From the NCBI GenBank assembly GCA_027475525.1, contig JAMWFC010000028.1:980831-1044830 (forward strand): a stretch of 64,000 nucleotides of DNA, given 5' to 3'. Source of the DNA: Macrolepiota albuminosa. Taxonomy: Eukaryota; Basidiomycota; Agaricomycetes; Agaricales; Agaricaceae. Positions 22,669 through 34,417 of the stretch are shown here, piece after piece. Positions within the stretch are counted from its first letter, which is position 1. Each line of letters starts with the position of its first letter. The notes below the pieces were generated by a model, which was given only the letters and a program-made list of their open reading frames with translations, was not told where the DNA came from and searched no databases. Position numbers and translations under genes: made by a program.

Positions 22669-23361
22669 TCATAAAATGAGAGTAGCAAAATTGCATTTAC
22701 ACATACCTTCAGCGAGAACCGCATTTTTAACCTGTTCAAGGATAGCCATCATTCGATTGCACCCCTCTTCGGTCCTCAAGTCCAAATCCCAACGCTCCTT
22801 AGGCGCAGTGTCGCAAGGATAGCCATCATTCGATTGCACCCCTCTTCGGTCCTCAAGTCCAAATCCCAACGCTCCTTAGGCGCAGTGTCGATAACGTATT
22901 TTGGAGACCTTACCAACTGCTCGGTGTGAGTTCGCGCGTAGTCTTCGTGAGCTCATATTTGCACACCATATGCCCGAACGCGCTGAGACCAATGAAAGTC
23001 GGCGGGCAAAGTGCAAGTAATTACGAATCTGATAACGCTATTGTTCATCGGCCTCAATTCGAGCTGCAAGTCCATCAAGTTTGTAGAATGGCTTGACCTC
23101 GACAAACGTAGCGGGGATTGTCGCATTGTTATATCTAATGATAAAGGTTATAGCGAGATCGACTGACTCCTCCGGCGGTAAAACCTAAAGTGATAAGTGA
23201 GAGCTCCTTCAGATCCGTATCCTACCTGAGGTGTGATTTCCCAACCTTGTTCCATGGGGAAGAAATGGTTCAAGAGCGCGTTCCAAGGGCCATTCCACGC
23301 ATTTCATACGGTGAATTCAGCGGAACAGCGAGAAACTTTTAAGCAGGGTTTGCGGGTCCAT
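22669..23361 (-). pseudogene. PD-(D/E)XK-like basidiomycete protein, broken
   Basis: Read on the minus strand from ATG 23361 (MDPQTLLKSF). A segment with SPYEMRGMALG is followed, one frame away, by NHFFPMEQGWEITPQ. After an intron comes LPPEESVDLAITFIIRYN...TFVEVKPFYKLDGLAARIEADEQ, then TAG. Further fragments in other frames end with DTAPKERWDLDLRTEEGC. The D...EVK core matches the PD-(D/E)XK-like fold found in a common basidiomycete hypothetical family whose ends read DTAP.ERW..D....EG. At least two frame changes and one stop make this a pseudogene. A 77-bp duplication sits in its 3' part. Confidence 0.6.
22741..22894 (+). repeat. Exact 77-bp tandem duplication (site 4)
   Basis: Two perfect adjacent copies starting GATAGCCATCATTCG, in the 3' part of the broken PD-(D/E)XK-like gene. 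Confidence 0.92.
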
Positions 23362-23649
23362 GTTGGGTGAGGGAGTGAGAAAGTGTCTGAGATCACAGGT
23401 GTGACATGACAGATCAGTCACTGAATCAGTCACTCAGACAATTCACACATTTTCCCCAAAGTCTCCCGGATGACGAGAGAAGAAATGATGTGTCACAACG
23501 CAGCGCTGATTTCGCCTGCCCTTACCGACTCATTATGATGTAAATATAAAGTAGGACCCGCGTAATGATTTGTTTCTTCTTTGAAGTAGCTGGCCTCTTC
23601 CTGCGTAACAGACTCGAATTCCAAGTACAGCTGGTCTGCCTTATTTGAG

Positions 23650-23832
23650 ATGCTCCGACTGACGACTCTATCACTCGCTCTCCTATTTTCCCTGGTCGTC
23701 ATTGTACAGGTAGCGCCCTTGCCCTTTCGCGAAGGCCTTCGAGCCGGTGAATTCCATCCTCGCATTGGGACAGTCCTTTCCAAACCCTCACGAAGAACTT
23801 GCTCCTCGAGATGTCTCGTGGTCTGGCACTAG
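23650..23832 (+). CDS. Possible small secreted protein
   Basis: A 60-codon frame starting MLRLTTLSLALLFSLVVIV, a good signal-peptide-like N-terminus with likely cleavage before APLPF. The downstream sequence could continue in another frame after splicing (GQSFPNPHEELAP...), but no intron joins them cleanly. Small secreted proteins of this shape are common in agaricomycetes. No family recognised. Low confidence. Confidence 0.3.
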   Translation: MLRLTTLSLALLFSLVVIVQVAPLPFREGLRAGEFHPRIGTVLSKPSRRTCSSRCLVVWH

Positions 23833-24672
23833 GTTCAGGTCTCGCATCGGGAAAGTTGTTCTTCCCAGAGCCGGAGAGCAATCCAGGCAATTCTCTCATC
23901 CTCTGGGTCTAATAAGAGACTCGACGTACCATTAGTGGTCACCACACTGACTCAATCGTGAGTACGCAGGAAACTGCATGTCGCGATAGAGAAGGAACGT
24001 AAGAGATGAAGAATGGTGTTCTCGAATGCACCTTGAACCCGGATGTTAGTAGGAAAGGCCTAGATGATAGCTCGGTACACGAACCCCAGGTCAGGAGCAC
24101 GCTCGTCGTGACATCGGCGGAACGGCAGAAGCAGGCAAAATGCACAATGAATGCTGAACCAGACCGCGATACCCGGGCGACTCAGCAGAGTATACATAGA
24201 ACTGCCAACGAGAATGGAAGTTAGAATGTACTCCTTGTGCATGATGCATATTCGTAATCTAACTTAACATGGCTAAAGTAGTCGGCGCACTATCACTTTA
24301 GAATGTACTCCTTGTGCATGATGCATATTCGTAATCTAACTTAACATGGCTAAAGTAGTCGGCGCACTATCACTTTTAGTGATGAACCAGTCCGAAATAT
24401 AACTAATCTCAAGAAATGTTTTCATTCTGGTATTCTGGGTAGAAACTAAATGCCGAGTCGTATTGGCAAACATGGGAAAGGGATATTCTCGAAAAAGTCC
24501 CCAAGCCCACAGCGACACAATGGTATGTAAGCAGTCAATATAGAGCGCCTAGATGGTATACATAGTAACAATCAGATATAGCACATAGGTGGTATGTACA
24601 AAGTGTCCCCGAACGTGCGGCTAGATAGAGATAAGGATTGAAGATACTTTAGATTAGATAAGAAAACCCACC
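23833..24672. other. Intergenic region, no recognised gene
   Basis: No frame here has recognisable similarity or a consistent splice pattern. It contains the 77-bp duplication at 24221. Confidence 0.5.
24221..24374 (+). repeat. Exact 77-bp tandem duplication (site 5)
   Basis: Two perfect adjacent copies starting TTAGAATGTACTCC, intergenic. Confidence 0.92.
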
Positions 24673-25272
24673 TTATTGAACAAGTGCAAACTTCCACGTC
24701 TGATGGACGCCCGCCCACTTGAACCAGAGGGTGATGGGCGTCTCGGGTGCAGGGTTTCCCTGGTCAAAGAGGTCCCAGACCAAAGTTGTCCCATGGATAT
24801 AGACCCTGGAGATAAGATTATGGACTTTCGACACGGAAAAGTTTATCGATTGAGCGCCTACCTGTAGGTGCTAGGGTCAACATCGTCATGCCAGATATCC
24901 CATCCAAAAGGGGTAGTCTGTGCAACGAGGCGCGTTCCATCGGATTGAGATCCATCAATACCGATGAAAAGTCCGCTGCCGACAGATTGGAAAGTCCAAC
25001 CTATGTTTGTCCAGTTCAACCTCCACTACATAGTACTCAAGGTGAGCTGAGCTTGTAGACAAACTTTGAAAAGACATACCTGCTGATTGGTGGTATTGAA
25101 GAGAGGGAATCCGATGACTATGTGTGGCTGTTGGTTTGACACATCAAACTAATGTTGAAAAAGGTGACATACGAGACCTATTGTCGCGTCCCGACAAGTC
25201 GACGACAGTGCCAGATTTAGCATTGGTAATAGTATACACACTTCCAGACTGGACAAGTTCGTGAGCAGACAT
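24673..25272 (-). CDS. Ricin-B-type beta-trefoil lectin, paralogue 3
   Basis: Starts at 25272 (MSAHELVQSGSVYTITNAKS) and ends TAA 24673-24675. Four GT-AG introns; exons give IGFPLFNTTNQQ, WRLNWTNIGWTFQSVGSG, GWDIWHDDVDPSTY and a last exon with VYIHGTTLVWDLFDQGNP...HQTWKF. QQW and QTW preserve the QxW scaffold. It is the most diverged of the three: FNVDL of the others is VWDLF here, which could change the carbohydrate site. Fully open, about 145 residues, no signal peptide. Confidence 0.83.
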
Positions 25273-25459
25273 GGTAAACAGAACAGAGGACCGAAGAGTG
25301 CGGATGGAGTGCGGATGAAGGACACAAGGATGCGTAGTCAGTTGTCTGTAGAGGCTTTTAATACTCGGAAGCTTTGAGGGAATTACAAAATTGATGCCCA
25401 AATCGGATTAAGAGGCGACGTCATAGAGGGAACCGATTACGGAGGGGAATGCCGATATT

Positions 25460-25613
25460 AAATCGGGGAAAGGCGCGGCAGAACCGACAGTGGCGCCAGA
25501 TAGGAGCAGAGCACAACGCAGAAGGCTGTGTATATTAAATCGGGGAAAGGCGCGGCAGAACCGACAGTGGCGCCAGATAGGAGCAGAGCACAACGCAGAA
25601 GGCTGTGTACATA
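25460..25613 (+). repeat. Exact 77-bp tandem duplication (site 6)
   Basis: Two perfect adjacent copies starting AAATCGGGGAAAGG, intergenic. Confidence 0.92.
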
Positions 25614-26025
25614 ATAATACATTGCGTGCGAGTATTCCAACATATTCAGGTTCAGACGAGCTCCATAATGAGGACCTCAATGTGGCAAGGCAGACATGAA
25701 TATTTATGATAATCACCCGTTGAGTGGCAGATGCTGCATGTAGGCTGTCATTATGTACGAGAACAGCTATATTTTGACTTTTGACTGAATCCATCTGGCT
25801 GACCATGCAAGCTTGTTGTACTTTGGAAAGGATAAGTACTCAAGAGTGAAGCGACGCCATGGACACTTGCCAATGGAGGGATGAGCTGAGGAGAGTCCAC
25901 GCGGACAACACGTGTCCAAAACAAGTTTGGAATCAGTATTATTCAATCTGTCAATTAAAGGCTGTACTGTACTTCGTTATGTAGCCGGTACATGTGCAAA
26001 TTTATGCCATTTTTGTATGTACTTC

Positions 26026-26179
26026 CAGATTTTGTTGACCCTGAAATCATAGTCGCCAGAATAGATCGGAAAATAAAATCTCACGATCGTCATGGCCATA
26101 ATCAGATTTTGTTGACCCTGAAATCATAGTCGCCAGAATAGATCGGAAAATAAAATCTCACGATCGTCATGGCCATAAT
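26026..26179 (+). repeat. Exact 77-bp tandem duplication (site 7)
   Basis: Two perfect adjacent copies starting CAGATTTTGTTGACC, intergenic, 3' of the phosphatase gene. Confidence 0.92.
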
Positions 26180-26276
26180 CGAGGTGGAAAGAGAATGTTA
26201 AACGTTAGAATTCATTCTGTTGAATCCATATGTATTGATCGGATGAGGAAGAGGGACGACATCCATTAGCTGTCAC

Positions 26277-27320
<1,044 letters not shown>

Positions 27321-27591
27321 TATAATCGCAAGCCTCTATATGTTTGAGTGGATATATTCCAGTGCTACCTTCTCGTTCCAGACGAGAATATAGTGGTTGT
27401 AGTGGCAAGGCTTTGATAGTGGTTGCCTGGTGTTTGTTGCCATTTTGATAGATTTGGTCAGGGAACAGCGCTGCGCGCGTAACCACGTAGCCCACCGCCT
27501 TTAAGTAGGTATATCTACCTCCCCAAACAGCGCTCGCGCTGGTCTCTGTAAACTGTAAACTTTCATAACTACTGCCCCTCTCGTATACATC
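27321..27591. promoter_or_regulatory. Divergent promoter between phosphatase and mannosyltransferase genes
   Basis: 271 bp separate the two start codons (27320 on -, 27592 on +), so the genes must share a bidirectional regulatory region. I see no specific motif that I can name. Confidence 0.5.
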
Positions 27592-29237
27592 ATGCAGACA
27601 TGGGCGCGGTACACGATTCTCGTCCTCGTGATGCTGGTAGGTCATCCTGAATTATCCACCATCCAATTCCAGGCACAGATTGACTCAATGCCAAGGTCGT
27701 CTTACATTCAATTCTGAGTTTCTCACATGAAGAGTACAATCGAGCGACGTCTCTTTCTTCAATAATGGGTGGTGGAAAGAAATATGATGCGCCGCTCGTA
27801 CCGCCGGAATACCATTTCCTAGAAAATGAACCACTGGCAGTTGATCGAAGAGCCAACGCAACCTTTGTTATTCTTGCGAGAAATACAGATGTAGATGGCA
27901 CAATACGGAGTATACGAGATATTGAGGACCGGTTTAACAGGGCCCGTGGTTACCCTTATGTCATCCTGAACGAGGTGCCCTTCACAGAAGAATTCAAAAA
28001 GTAAGGTGTTTCAAGTTCAGGTCGTACACGTTCTCAGGGCGTCGTACAGACGGGTGTCTGTTATCTCAGCATCTAAAATGGAGTTTGGTCTTATACCGCG
28101 TGAGCATTGGTTCCAACCGGACTGGATTGACGAAAAGAAGGCGGCGGCAGCGAGGAATAAGATGGAGGAGGAGAAGATTATATACGGAGGAAGTATATCG
28201 TGAGTTTTGATTCTATACGTGGACTTCCTTTGACAGAACCGTCCTCAGATACCGAAATATGTGCCGTTTTAACTCTGGCGTACGTTCGCTACATTAAGAC
28301 GATTCAAATCCATTCATCGCTGATGAACCCGACAGTTCTTTTTTAAACAAGAGCTGCTTCAGAAATACAGATGGTATTGGAGGATAGAGTAAGTCCCTCC
28401 ATGATTATTTTTCCCGTCTCTGAATTTTGCAGGCCGGACGTGCACTTCCATTGTGACCTTTCCTTTGACCCTTTCCTGTTCATGGAAGATCGCAACAAAA
28501 CTTACGGATGGACGATCACAATGTACGAATTCGAAAAGACAATCCCGACACTATGGGGTCATGTCCAAGACTTCATGAAACTGCATCCTCAGTATGTGGC
28601 GGAGGGTAATGCGATGGGTTTCATGTCCCCAGACGTCATGTCCAAGACTTCATGAAACTGCATCCTCAGTATGTGGCGGAGGGTAATGCGATGGGTTTCA
28701 TGTCCCCAGACGAGGAATGTCGTATAACCTGTGTCATTGTTGGTACTTTTGGGTTTTTCCACCTAGACTACTGTTGATCTACTTTTTTCCCAGTCTGGAG
28801 CAATTTTGAAATTGCGGATATGGACTTTTGGCGGGGAGAAGCATATACCGCGTTCTTTGAATACCTCGATTCCTTGGGTGGATTCTATTACGAGGTATGC
28901 GTCTCGTCTTTGCCATCACATTTCACTTACTTGGAGTCACAGCGCTGGGGCGATGCACCTGTCCATAGTATCGCAGCGGCCATGTTCCTGAATAAGGACC
29001 AGTTACATTTCTTCAATGAAATAGGCTATGAGCACAACCCATACACGCACTGCCCCAGGGGACAAGAGACGTGGGAGAAGGGGCGGTGTTCATGCAACCC
29101 TGATAAGAGTTTCGGTGAGTGTTGTGTTTTCGCTTGATCTTTTCAGAATAGCATAATATTGACGTTTGTTTTAAATAGACTATGATGGTTACTCCTGCAT
29201 GAAATACTGGGACAATTTCATCAGTGGTGACCGATGA
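27592..29237 (+). CDS. Alpha-1,2-mannosyltransferase, GT15 (KRE2/MNT1) family
   Basis: Exons 27592-27636, 27696-28000, 28050-28199, 28249-28279, 28336-28388, 28433-28738, 28794-28894, 28943-29114 and 29179-29237. It starts MQTWARYTILVLVML, a short hydrophobic type II Golgi anchor. Then RANATFVILARN, MEFGLIPREHWFQPDWID, YRNMCRFNSG, the EPDVHFHCD metal-binding motif, MYEFEKTIPTLW, the HFWSNFEIADMDFWRGEAY catalytic region, and ending HCPRG...SFDYDGYSCM. It elongates O- and N-linked mannans in the Golgi using GDP-mannose. The sixth exon has a 77-bp duplication plus an apparent one-base loss near 28,716; elsewhere it is intact. Confidence 0.9.
28561..28714 (+). repeat. Exact 77-bp tandem duplication (site 9)
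   Basis: Two perfect adjacent copies starting ATGTCCAAGACTTC inside the sixth exon of the GT15 gene. It shifts the frame and repeats 25 codons that the family does not repeat. Confidence 0.93.
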
Positions 29238-29616
29238 ACACCATAAACATACCGTGATTAATCTATTGTATATTACGATGCCTTGAGTAACTTATCGATT
29301 GCGTAGCGTAGAACTATCTCATAGTAAATAGGTTGATACTGCCAGGTCTGGACGCGTGAAGGCAAAAGCGAGCCAGTAGCATCTTATGGTGAGGATGGAT
29401 GGACCATATTTGATGTAGACTCGCCGATCGATCCCAGACATATTACGGTTATGGCCGTAAGAATGATTATGGGTCCGGGTGAAGTTTGAAAGGACCCGTA
29501 CCGTATAATGACGGTAGGTCAAATAATTAAATTATGGCCCATTCCAGTCATGTGTGTCCAGAAGCAACAACATAATTGTTTGTTAAGCGCAGGTAAGAAA
29601 AATCAGTGTTAGTGAA

Positions 29617-29658
29617 GATGAGATGTCGTAAGATAGCCATGACATCATTGACATCTAT
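29617..29658 (-). pseudogene. Remnant of an inverted family B gene
   Basis: About 42 bp whose reverse complement matches the family B exon around IDVNDVMAILRHLI (compare 7855-7900 and 32,098-32,135). It points away from gene A at 29,857, just as the left-arm B gene does at the other locus. The rest of 29,238-29,790 holds nothing that I recognise. Confidence 0.65.
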
Positions 29659-29856
29659 GATTCATTTGTTTGCTATTATCTAACGGGTTTCAAGAAAATT
29701 CGTCAGACTGTCTTTACTCGTGCTTCCCTCATTCTGCTGGGCCTAATTAGACCTTCACTGCACACCGTCCAATTTCCCATATCTACTTGTATGTTTGGAA
29801 GTTTTTCTCCAGGCCTAGCATTGATTCTTCAATTCAGGCTTATCTTGTCGAAGTCC

Positions 29857-30643
29857 ATGGATTATGAAATTGAACCTGCTTCTGCGCAGGAACAGCATGG
29901 AAGGGTCGCCGCTCTACGCACGCTGATAGCACGTGGTATTCCAAGTATCCTTTGGGGTGAAGACGCAATGCGCTATGCTCCGCTTTACAGAGTTCCGACG
30001 GCCCTCTTTGATCAACAAATTTTAGTCCCAGACCATCTTGTGGAAAAGTCGGCTGCCGTCTTACGAGAAGGCCTCTATAGACGTATGCCCTTTCATATGA
30101 ACCATCTGGATTTCTTCGGTCCTCTCAGGGGTACCTCCCCGTTCCCAAAGGGAATCCGTATGAAACATCGTGACATCCCCGAAGAAGAGCCCTATAAGCT
30201 CTCTCCCATTCCAATGGCCATTATTCTTCTTCCGCAATCATATTATGGCATGTCCGTGGATGCTCTGGAACGACTTCAGCCGTTACAACTAGGAGATTCA
30301 CTCTCCGCTGTTAATGCCGGGGTCCTCATTCCAAAATATCACACATTTTTAGAAGGTTTAGTCCACTTCCTCATGAATCCGCCAACTGGTTTAGAACATC
30401 ACCATGGATGCGGAAGCTTACATCATTTTGTCTTCCTTGAATACTTACTCATGTACCGGGTGGGGTATGGCGAAGCTGAAGATTATCCTCCAGTTGGAGA
30501 GCTATATCCGGCTGAGCGCGAGATTCTTGAAGAGCTTCAAACGGAAGAGGCTCGCTATTTTATTGGGACATGGTTCAAGAGGAGAATACCTCCAAACGAA
30601 ATGGAAATCCGTGACTATCGGGCTAAGCACGATAGCAATCCAT
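29857..30643 (+). CDS. Family A conserved fungal protein, second locus
   Basis: Close paralogue of the spacer gene at 5335, sharing long identical stretches, from MDYEIEPASAQ through GIPSILWGEDAM and VPTALFDQQILVPD to YFIGTWFKRR. Exon 1 ends at a canonical GTAAGT donor. The following intron carries a 17-bp tandem repeat not seen in the first copy. After the FVQRN exon the next splice donor, GT in the first copy, reads CT here, so the 3' end may be mis-spliced. The long exon itself is intact. The A-B order is as in the first locus. Confidence 0.6.
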
Positions 30644-31518
30644 TGTAAGTGTCGCATTATCCTAAGTGTCGCATTATTATTTCATGATCTAATATATACC
30701 TCCAGGTTTGTTCAACGTAATACAGCTAAATCTGTCTTGTCAGTGTCAGGCAATCAGGACTTAGTGTAAGGTGAAGTCTATTTGTCTGTGAATCCGACCT
30801 AATGCAATGTAGTAGGGGTCGAAGAAATTACTCAGTGGCGACTGCTGTAACACAAGCGAGGGCAAGGTCATGGGGTGTACCTCATGGTTATCGATCTATT
30901 AGCTCATTGAGGGCGGTCTTACCATTGTACCGAAGACTACTACGGCGTCCTTAAACATAATAATAATGTAGTGTCAATGTCCATCGGCTCTGAGCCGACG
31001 ACAAAAGAAGATCAAAATCTTGAACTGAGGTTACTGTCATGGGTTACTACGTTTCAGCAATAGATGAGTATGTTATTCAAACCCTAACTTCACAGAATAT
31101 GCCGAAGTATCCCCGTTACTCGAGCCCCTTTCTGCGAGGAGTAAAAAACAAAAACAAAAAGATCACCCACAAGTGGTTAAAGATAAACTATGACAATCTT
31201 CTCTTATACTACTTACGCCCATGATAGATCAAATTTCGATCAAAGCGTGCTTATTCCCACACACGGCATCAAACGGCAGACGTCAAGAAGACCCTCCCAA
31301 CGGGACTCGATGAATGAATTCTAGCTCGTTTTTTTTTATTCAACTTTGGTACATTACCAGATGATTGTGGTCACTCAATGAGCCAATAAAATGAGTGATA
31401 AATTCACAAGAGATCAAAAGTGTCGATTAGGGGGGGGGAGGGTCGATTGCCCCGTCAGCCATAATACTTCAACGCTGCTATATAGGACAGTTCTATACTC
31501 GTGTATTTCTCGCAAACC

Positions 31519-32175
31519 ATGTCTCTCGTACCAGCGATTAGGTTGTCAAGAAACATGGCTGTCGTCCCGGTCATCAAACCGATCACACGTCTTAATGCTG
31601 GGTCCACGTCGATGCTCAAGTTCCTTGTCGAAAGAGCGAAAGTGTTGAACCTGGACTATGCTGTCGGTGGCGCCGTAGCACTCGCCATGCATGGTATTAT
31701 TCAAAGACATACATGGGTCAGAGATCTTTCACTGGCAGAATAGTTATCTCATTGACACATGGATTTCAGGATGTCGATTTCTATATCTCTGCTGGAAGGT
31801 GGCTTGACTTCTGGAGACGGCTCTTGATAGATCTGGATGAGAGCAAACGTGAAACTGTCATCTTTCCAGGGATTCCACGAACCAGCCCGAATGCTACAGA
31901 CCATGCGACAAAGGGGATTGTATTCAAACACTGTGACCTCAAATCAGATAAGAATACCAAGGCGGACGTCTCAGAGAAAGATAAAATGATAGAAAAGTAC
32001 GTCGAGGTGGATGGAATTCGTCTCTGCGTTGTGCCTGTATTGCTTGTCAACAAACTGGGTGCTGTATCTCGCCTTTGACCACGCAAAATCAAGACAGATG
32101 TCAATGATGTCATGGCTATCTTACGGCACCTCATCTTCTCTAAACAAACCATCTCTCAGAGCGTTCAGCAGTTCC
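31519..32175 (+). pseudogene. Family B gene, second locus: 5' part, split by a DIRS-like element
   Basis: The same two-exon start as the gene at 7271: MSLVPAIRLS..., VGGAVALAMHGIIQRH, intron, DVDFYISAGRWLDFW. A TGA at 32076-32078 replaces an arginine codon of the intact copies. Homology stops at TTCC (32172-32175), where the DIRS-like element begins, and resumes at 60,048. Confidence 0.85.
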
Positions 32176-32250
32176 CAGCCGACCCCGACACTTTGATGCA
32201 TAATGTGGTATAATTATAGTATAATAGTAATGCAATATCTAGTGTAACTT
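32176..32250 (+). repeat. Left inverted terminal repeat of the DIRS-like element
   Basis: It aligns with the reverse complement of 59,975-60,047 at roughly three quarters identity by eye, including CCCCGACA and ATAGTAATGCAAT. Confidence 0.7.
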
Positions 32251-32300
32251 GGATGGTGCAATTAATGCATTAGTAAGGCAAAAAAAGAATGACTAAAACA

Positions 32301-32382
32301 CGGCAGTACCAAGATTCGAACTTGTGCACCACAGACCTGAACACATAGTAATTAATAGCACTAACCATTAACCTAAGTTGCC
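32301..32382 (-). ncRNA. tRNA-like pol III unit (tRNA pseudogene or SINE-like)
   Basis: On the minus strand: a GGCA 5' end, an A-box-like TTAATGGTTAGTGC, a B-box AGTTCGAATCT, then TACTGCC pairing in part with the 5' end, directly followed by TTTT, a pol III terminator. 82 nt. The anticodon arm does not fold convincingly, so I call it tRNA-like, not a functional tRNA. It lies in the 5' non-coding region of the DIRS-like element. Confidence 0.5.
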
Positions 32383-32597
32383 TCAGTAACTCAAGTAAAA
32401 GAGCGCATGTAGTAAAGGGGAGACAAGCTCCCCTTTAATAAATATACCTGTCCTAAGCCTTAACCAAACCTCTACCTAACTACCTAACACTAACAAAACC
32501 TTAACAACCCTAACCAAGGCCTAACCAGCTAACTGGTGTGAGCACTAGACAGGTCTCGCAACTGTATCTATATTTTGTAACTTAGATTATTTTCAAT

Positions 32598-32680
32598 GGC
32601 ATGGTGGTCTATTGGTTATATTGTTGATCTCCTGCTTATTTATACAAAAGATCCTCTGTTCAATTGACGTTAAAATGCCA
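32598..32680 (+). ncRNA. Second, weaker tRNA-like unit
   Basis: 83 nt from GGCAT to ATGCCA (complementary ends), with GGTCTATTGGTTA resembling an A box and TGTTCAATTGA a poor B box, followed one base later by TTTT. The T arm does not pair. Between the two units, 32,440-32,530 holds irregular CTAAC/CCTAAC runs. Positions 32,681-32,956 hold nothing recognised. Confidence 0.25.
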
Positions 32681-32956
32681 GTTTTCAGAAGACCAATGTA
32701 AGGGCCTGATGAATCGCGACAATCACATGAGCTAGCCTAGGAGAGGAGGCGCAAGTGAGACTGGGTTCCGTAGGGAACTTTCACTTTGACGTCCTCCTCC
32801 CTAGGTAAGAACTTAAACTTAGTCAGAGGGAACTTCCACTGACTGCGACTACAATAGATTGTCGTGAGTTGATTCTTATTTTTTAGTCTATATCTGGGAA
32901 CTGTGTTCATCGTTCAGTTACACCTCCTCAATTTTCTGTGCAACATTTCGAAGTAA

Positions 32957-34417
32957 ATGAGTTTTCATGGTGAACCATCTTCCCAAAGACCGTCTCAACC
33001 TAGTGGATCGTCTACGCTCCCCTCCTCCACCAGGGATATCGCTGAGCCCACATCGGGGGCCAACCAACAAGAGCCTGCCCCTATTGCACCGCCTAGCACC
33101 GAGCAAGACATCATTAGACGACTCGAGGACCACGTCGAGGCATTTAGGCAAGGAAGGAAATCCAAACCGGTCACTATCACATCGCTTGTCAACACTGCCA
33201 ACGGTTCGAGAATTCCCCCAGACGCATTACAAGACACCATTAACAGCTACCTCGCGTTACTCAATGACATCAAAAAGAAAGCACGGGCCCAGCAGTGAAG
33301 AGCGAAACACCATGAAACAAATCAAGCTGTTGGGAACTGAAACGTTGCTGAATCAGGAGGAGAAGGGGAAACGAGGACCGAACATGACCCTGACCGACCT
33401 CGTGAAGACAGGGACAGGGAGAGAGTCGCCAGCTCAGGACGACAAAGCCTACCAGATAACCAAGACATCCGCCGATCTCTCTCACCCCATTCCATCGAAT
33501 GAGTCACTGATGCCTACGTCCACTCTGTTGAGCGCGACCTGTCGAAGTCCAACAGCGACGATGATGGAAGGGGGTCTGATGAGTACGACTCCTCCCCCAA
33601 CACTTCTAGCGAGGATGAGGGACCAAGCACCAAACGAAGGAAGATTGATGAGCGAAAGTTGCCCTGGTATAAGCAGGAAAAGCTTGCTAGAGAGAATGGA
33701 GACCCATGGTGCGCCTCTAACCGAAAGCTTCTTAGAACATACATGCAAAATGTCCATGACATCAAATGAAGAATCCTCACCTCCCATACTGCTCCCTCAG
33801 ACTTCCCCTCGTCAGAATGGAACAAACTCCTGCAAGGAGAAGATGCATGTTTCGACAACATATATAGCTCAGTCGGACATCTGGGAGCTCCTAAAGAGAA
33901 TCGAGGCCATTTCAGAGACTGTGAGTTCGTCTTTGGATACAGCGCTCCGCTACGAAAGGTCGAGACTAGTGGTCAATGGCTCATCGCCACAAACACATCT
34001 GCCAAAGCCCTTCGGTTTGCCTTCCCTGAGCGAGATGCAGAATTCCAGTCCCACATCAGCAACATACTCAACCTCTTTGCAGCGAAGCATGAGTCTGCAC
34101 ATGGAAAGGTCATTGCTTACAACAAAGCAGTCAGAGCCCGTGTCGGAGGAGGCACCAGAATACTACTCACAGATTACCACGAATTTGTTGACCTCAGGGA
34201 CTCCACGCTCAATGTCAACAGCATCAACTATGGCAGCAAAAAACCCATTCCCGGGAAATCAAAAACAAGCAACAAACAGAAATCTGCCACTTGCAAGCAA
34301 TGGAACACCACGAAAGGCTGCCCATTTGACAGCAACACCTGTTACTGGAACCATGTCTGCAAAGTCTGTAACAGAGCTCACCCAAGACATGAATGCCCGA
34401 ACATTAGCAAGAATTGA
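32957..34417 (+). pseudogene. Gag of the DIRS-like element, with four in-frame TGA codons
   Basis: One frame runs from MSFHGEPSSQ to TGA 34415-34417, interrupted by TGA at 33296, 33338, 33500 and 33767. Features: a coiled N-terminus (STEQDIIRRLEDHVEAF), an acidic/serine region, a helical middle (KLLRTYMQNVHDI), and a Cys-rich end with CKQWNTTKGCPF...CYWNHVCKVCNRAH, a CCCH-type nucleic-acid-binding pattern usual for basidiomycete DIRS Gag. All stops are TGA, as expected from C-to-T change at CGA. Confidence 0.75.

Larger units (their letters stand above)
25273..26276. other. Intergenic region between lectin 3 and the phosphatase gene
   Basis: No recognised gene. It holds two 77-bp duplications (25460 and 26026). 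Confidence 0.5.

Noticed and set aside
18929..25272. Ricin-like toxins
   Set aside because: Only the beta-trefoil lectin domain is present, with no ribosome-inactivating or other catalytic domain, so these are lectins.
32967..34388. 662-codon open frame over the DIRS-like Gag region
   Set aside because: The recognisable Gag (Cys-rich CCCH end) lies in a different frame with TGA stops. This frame becomes real only from about 34,389, as RT.
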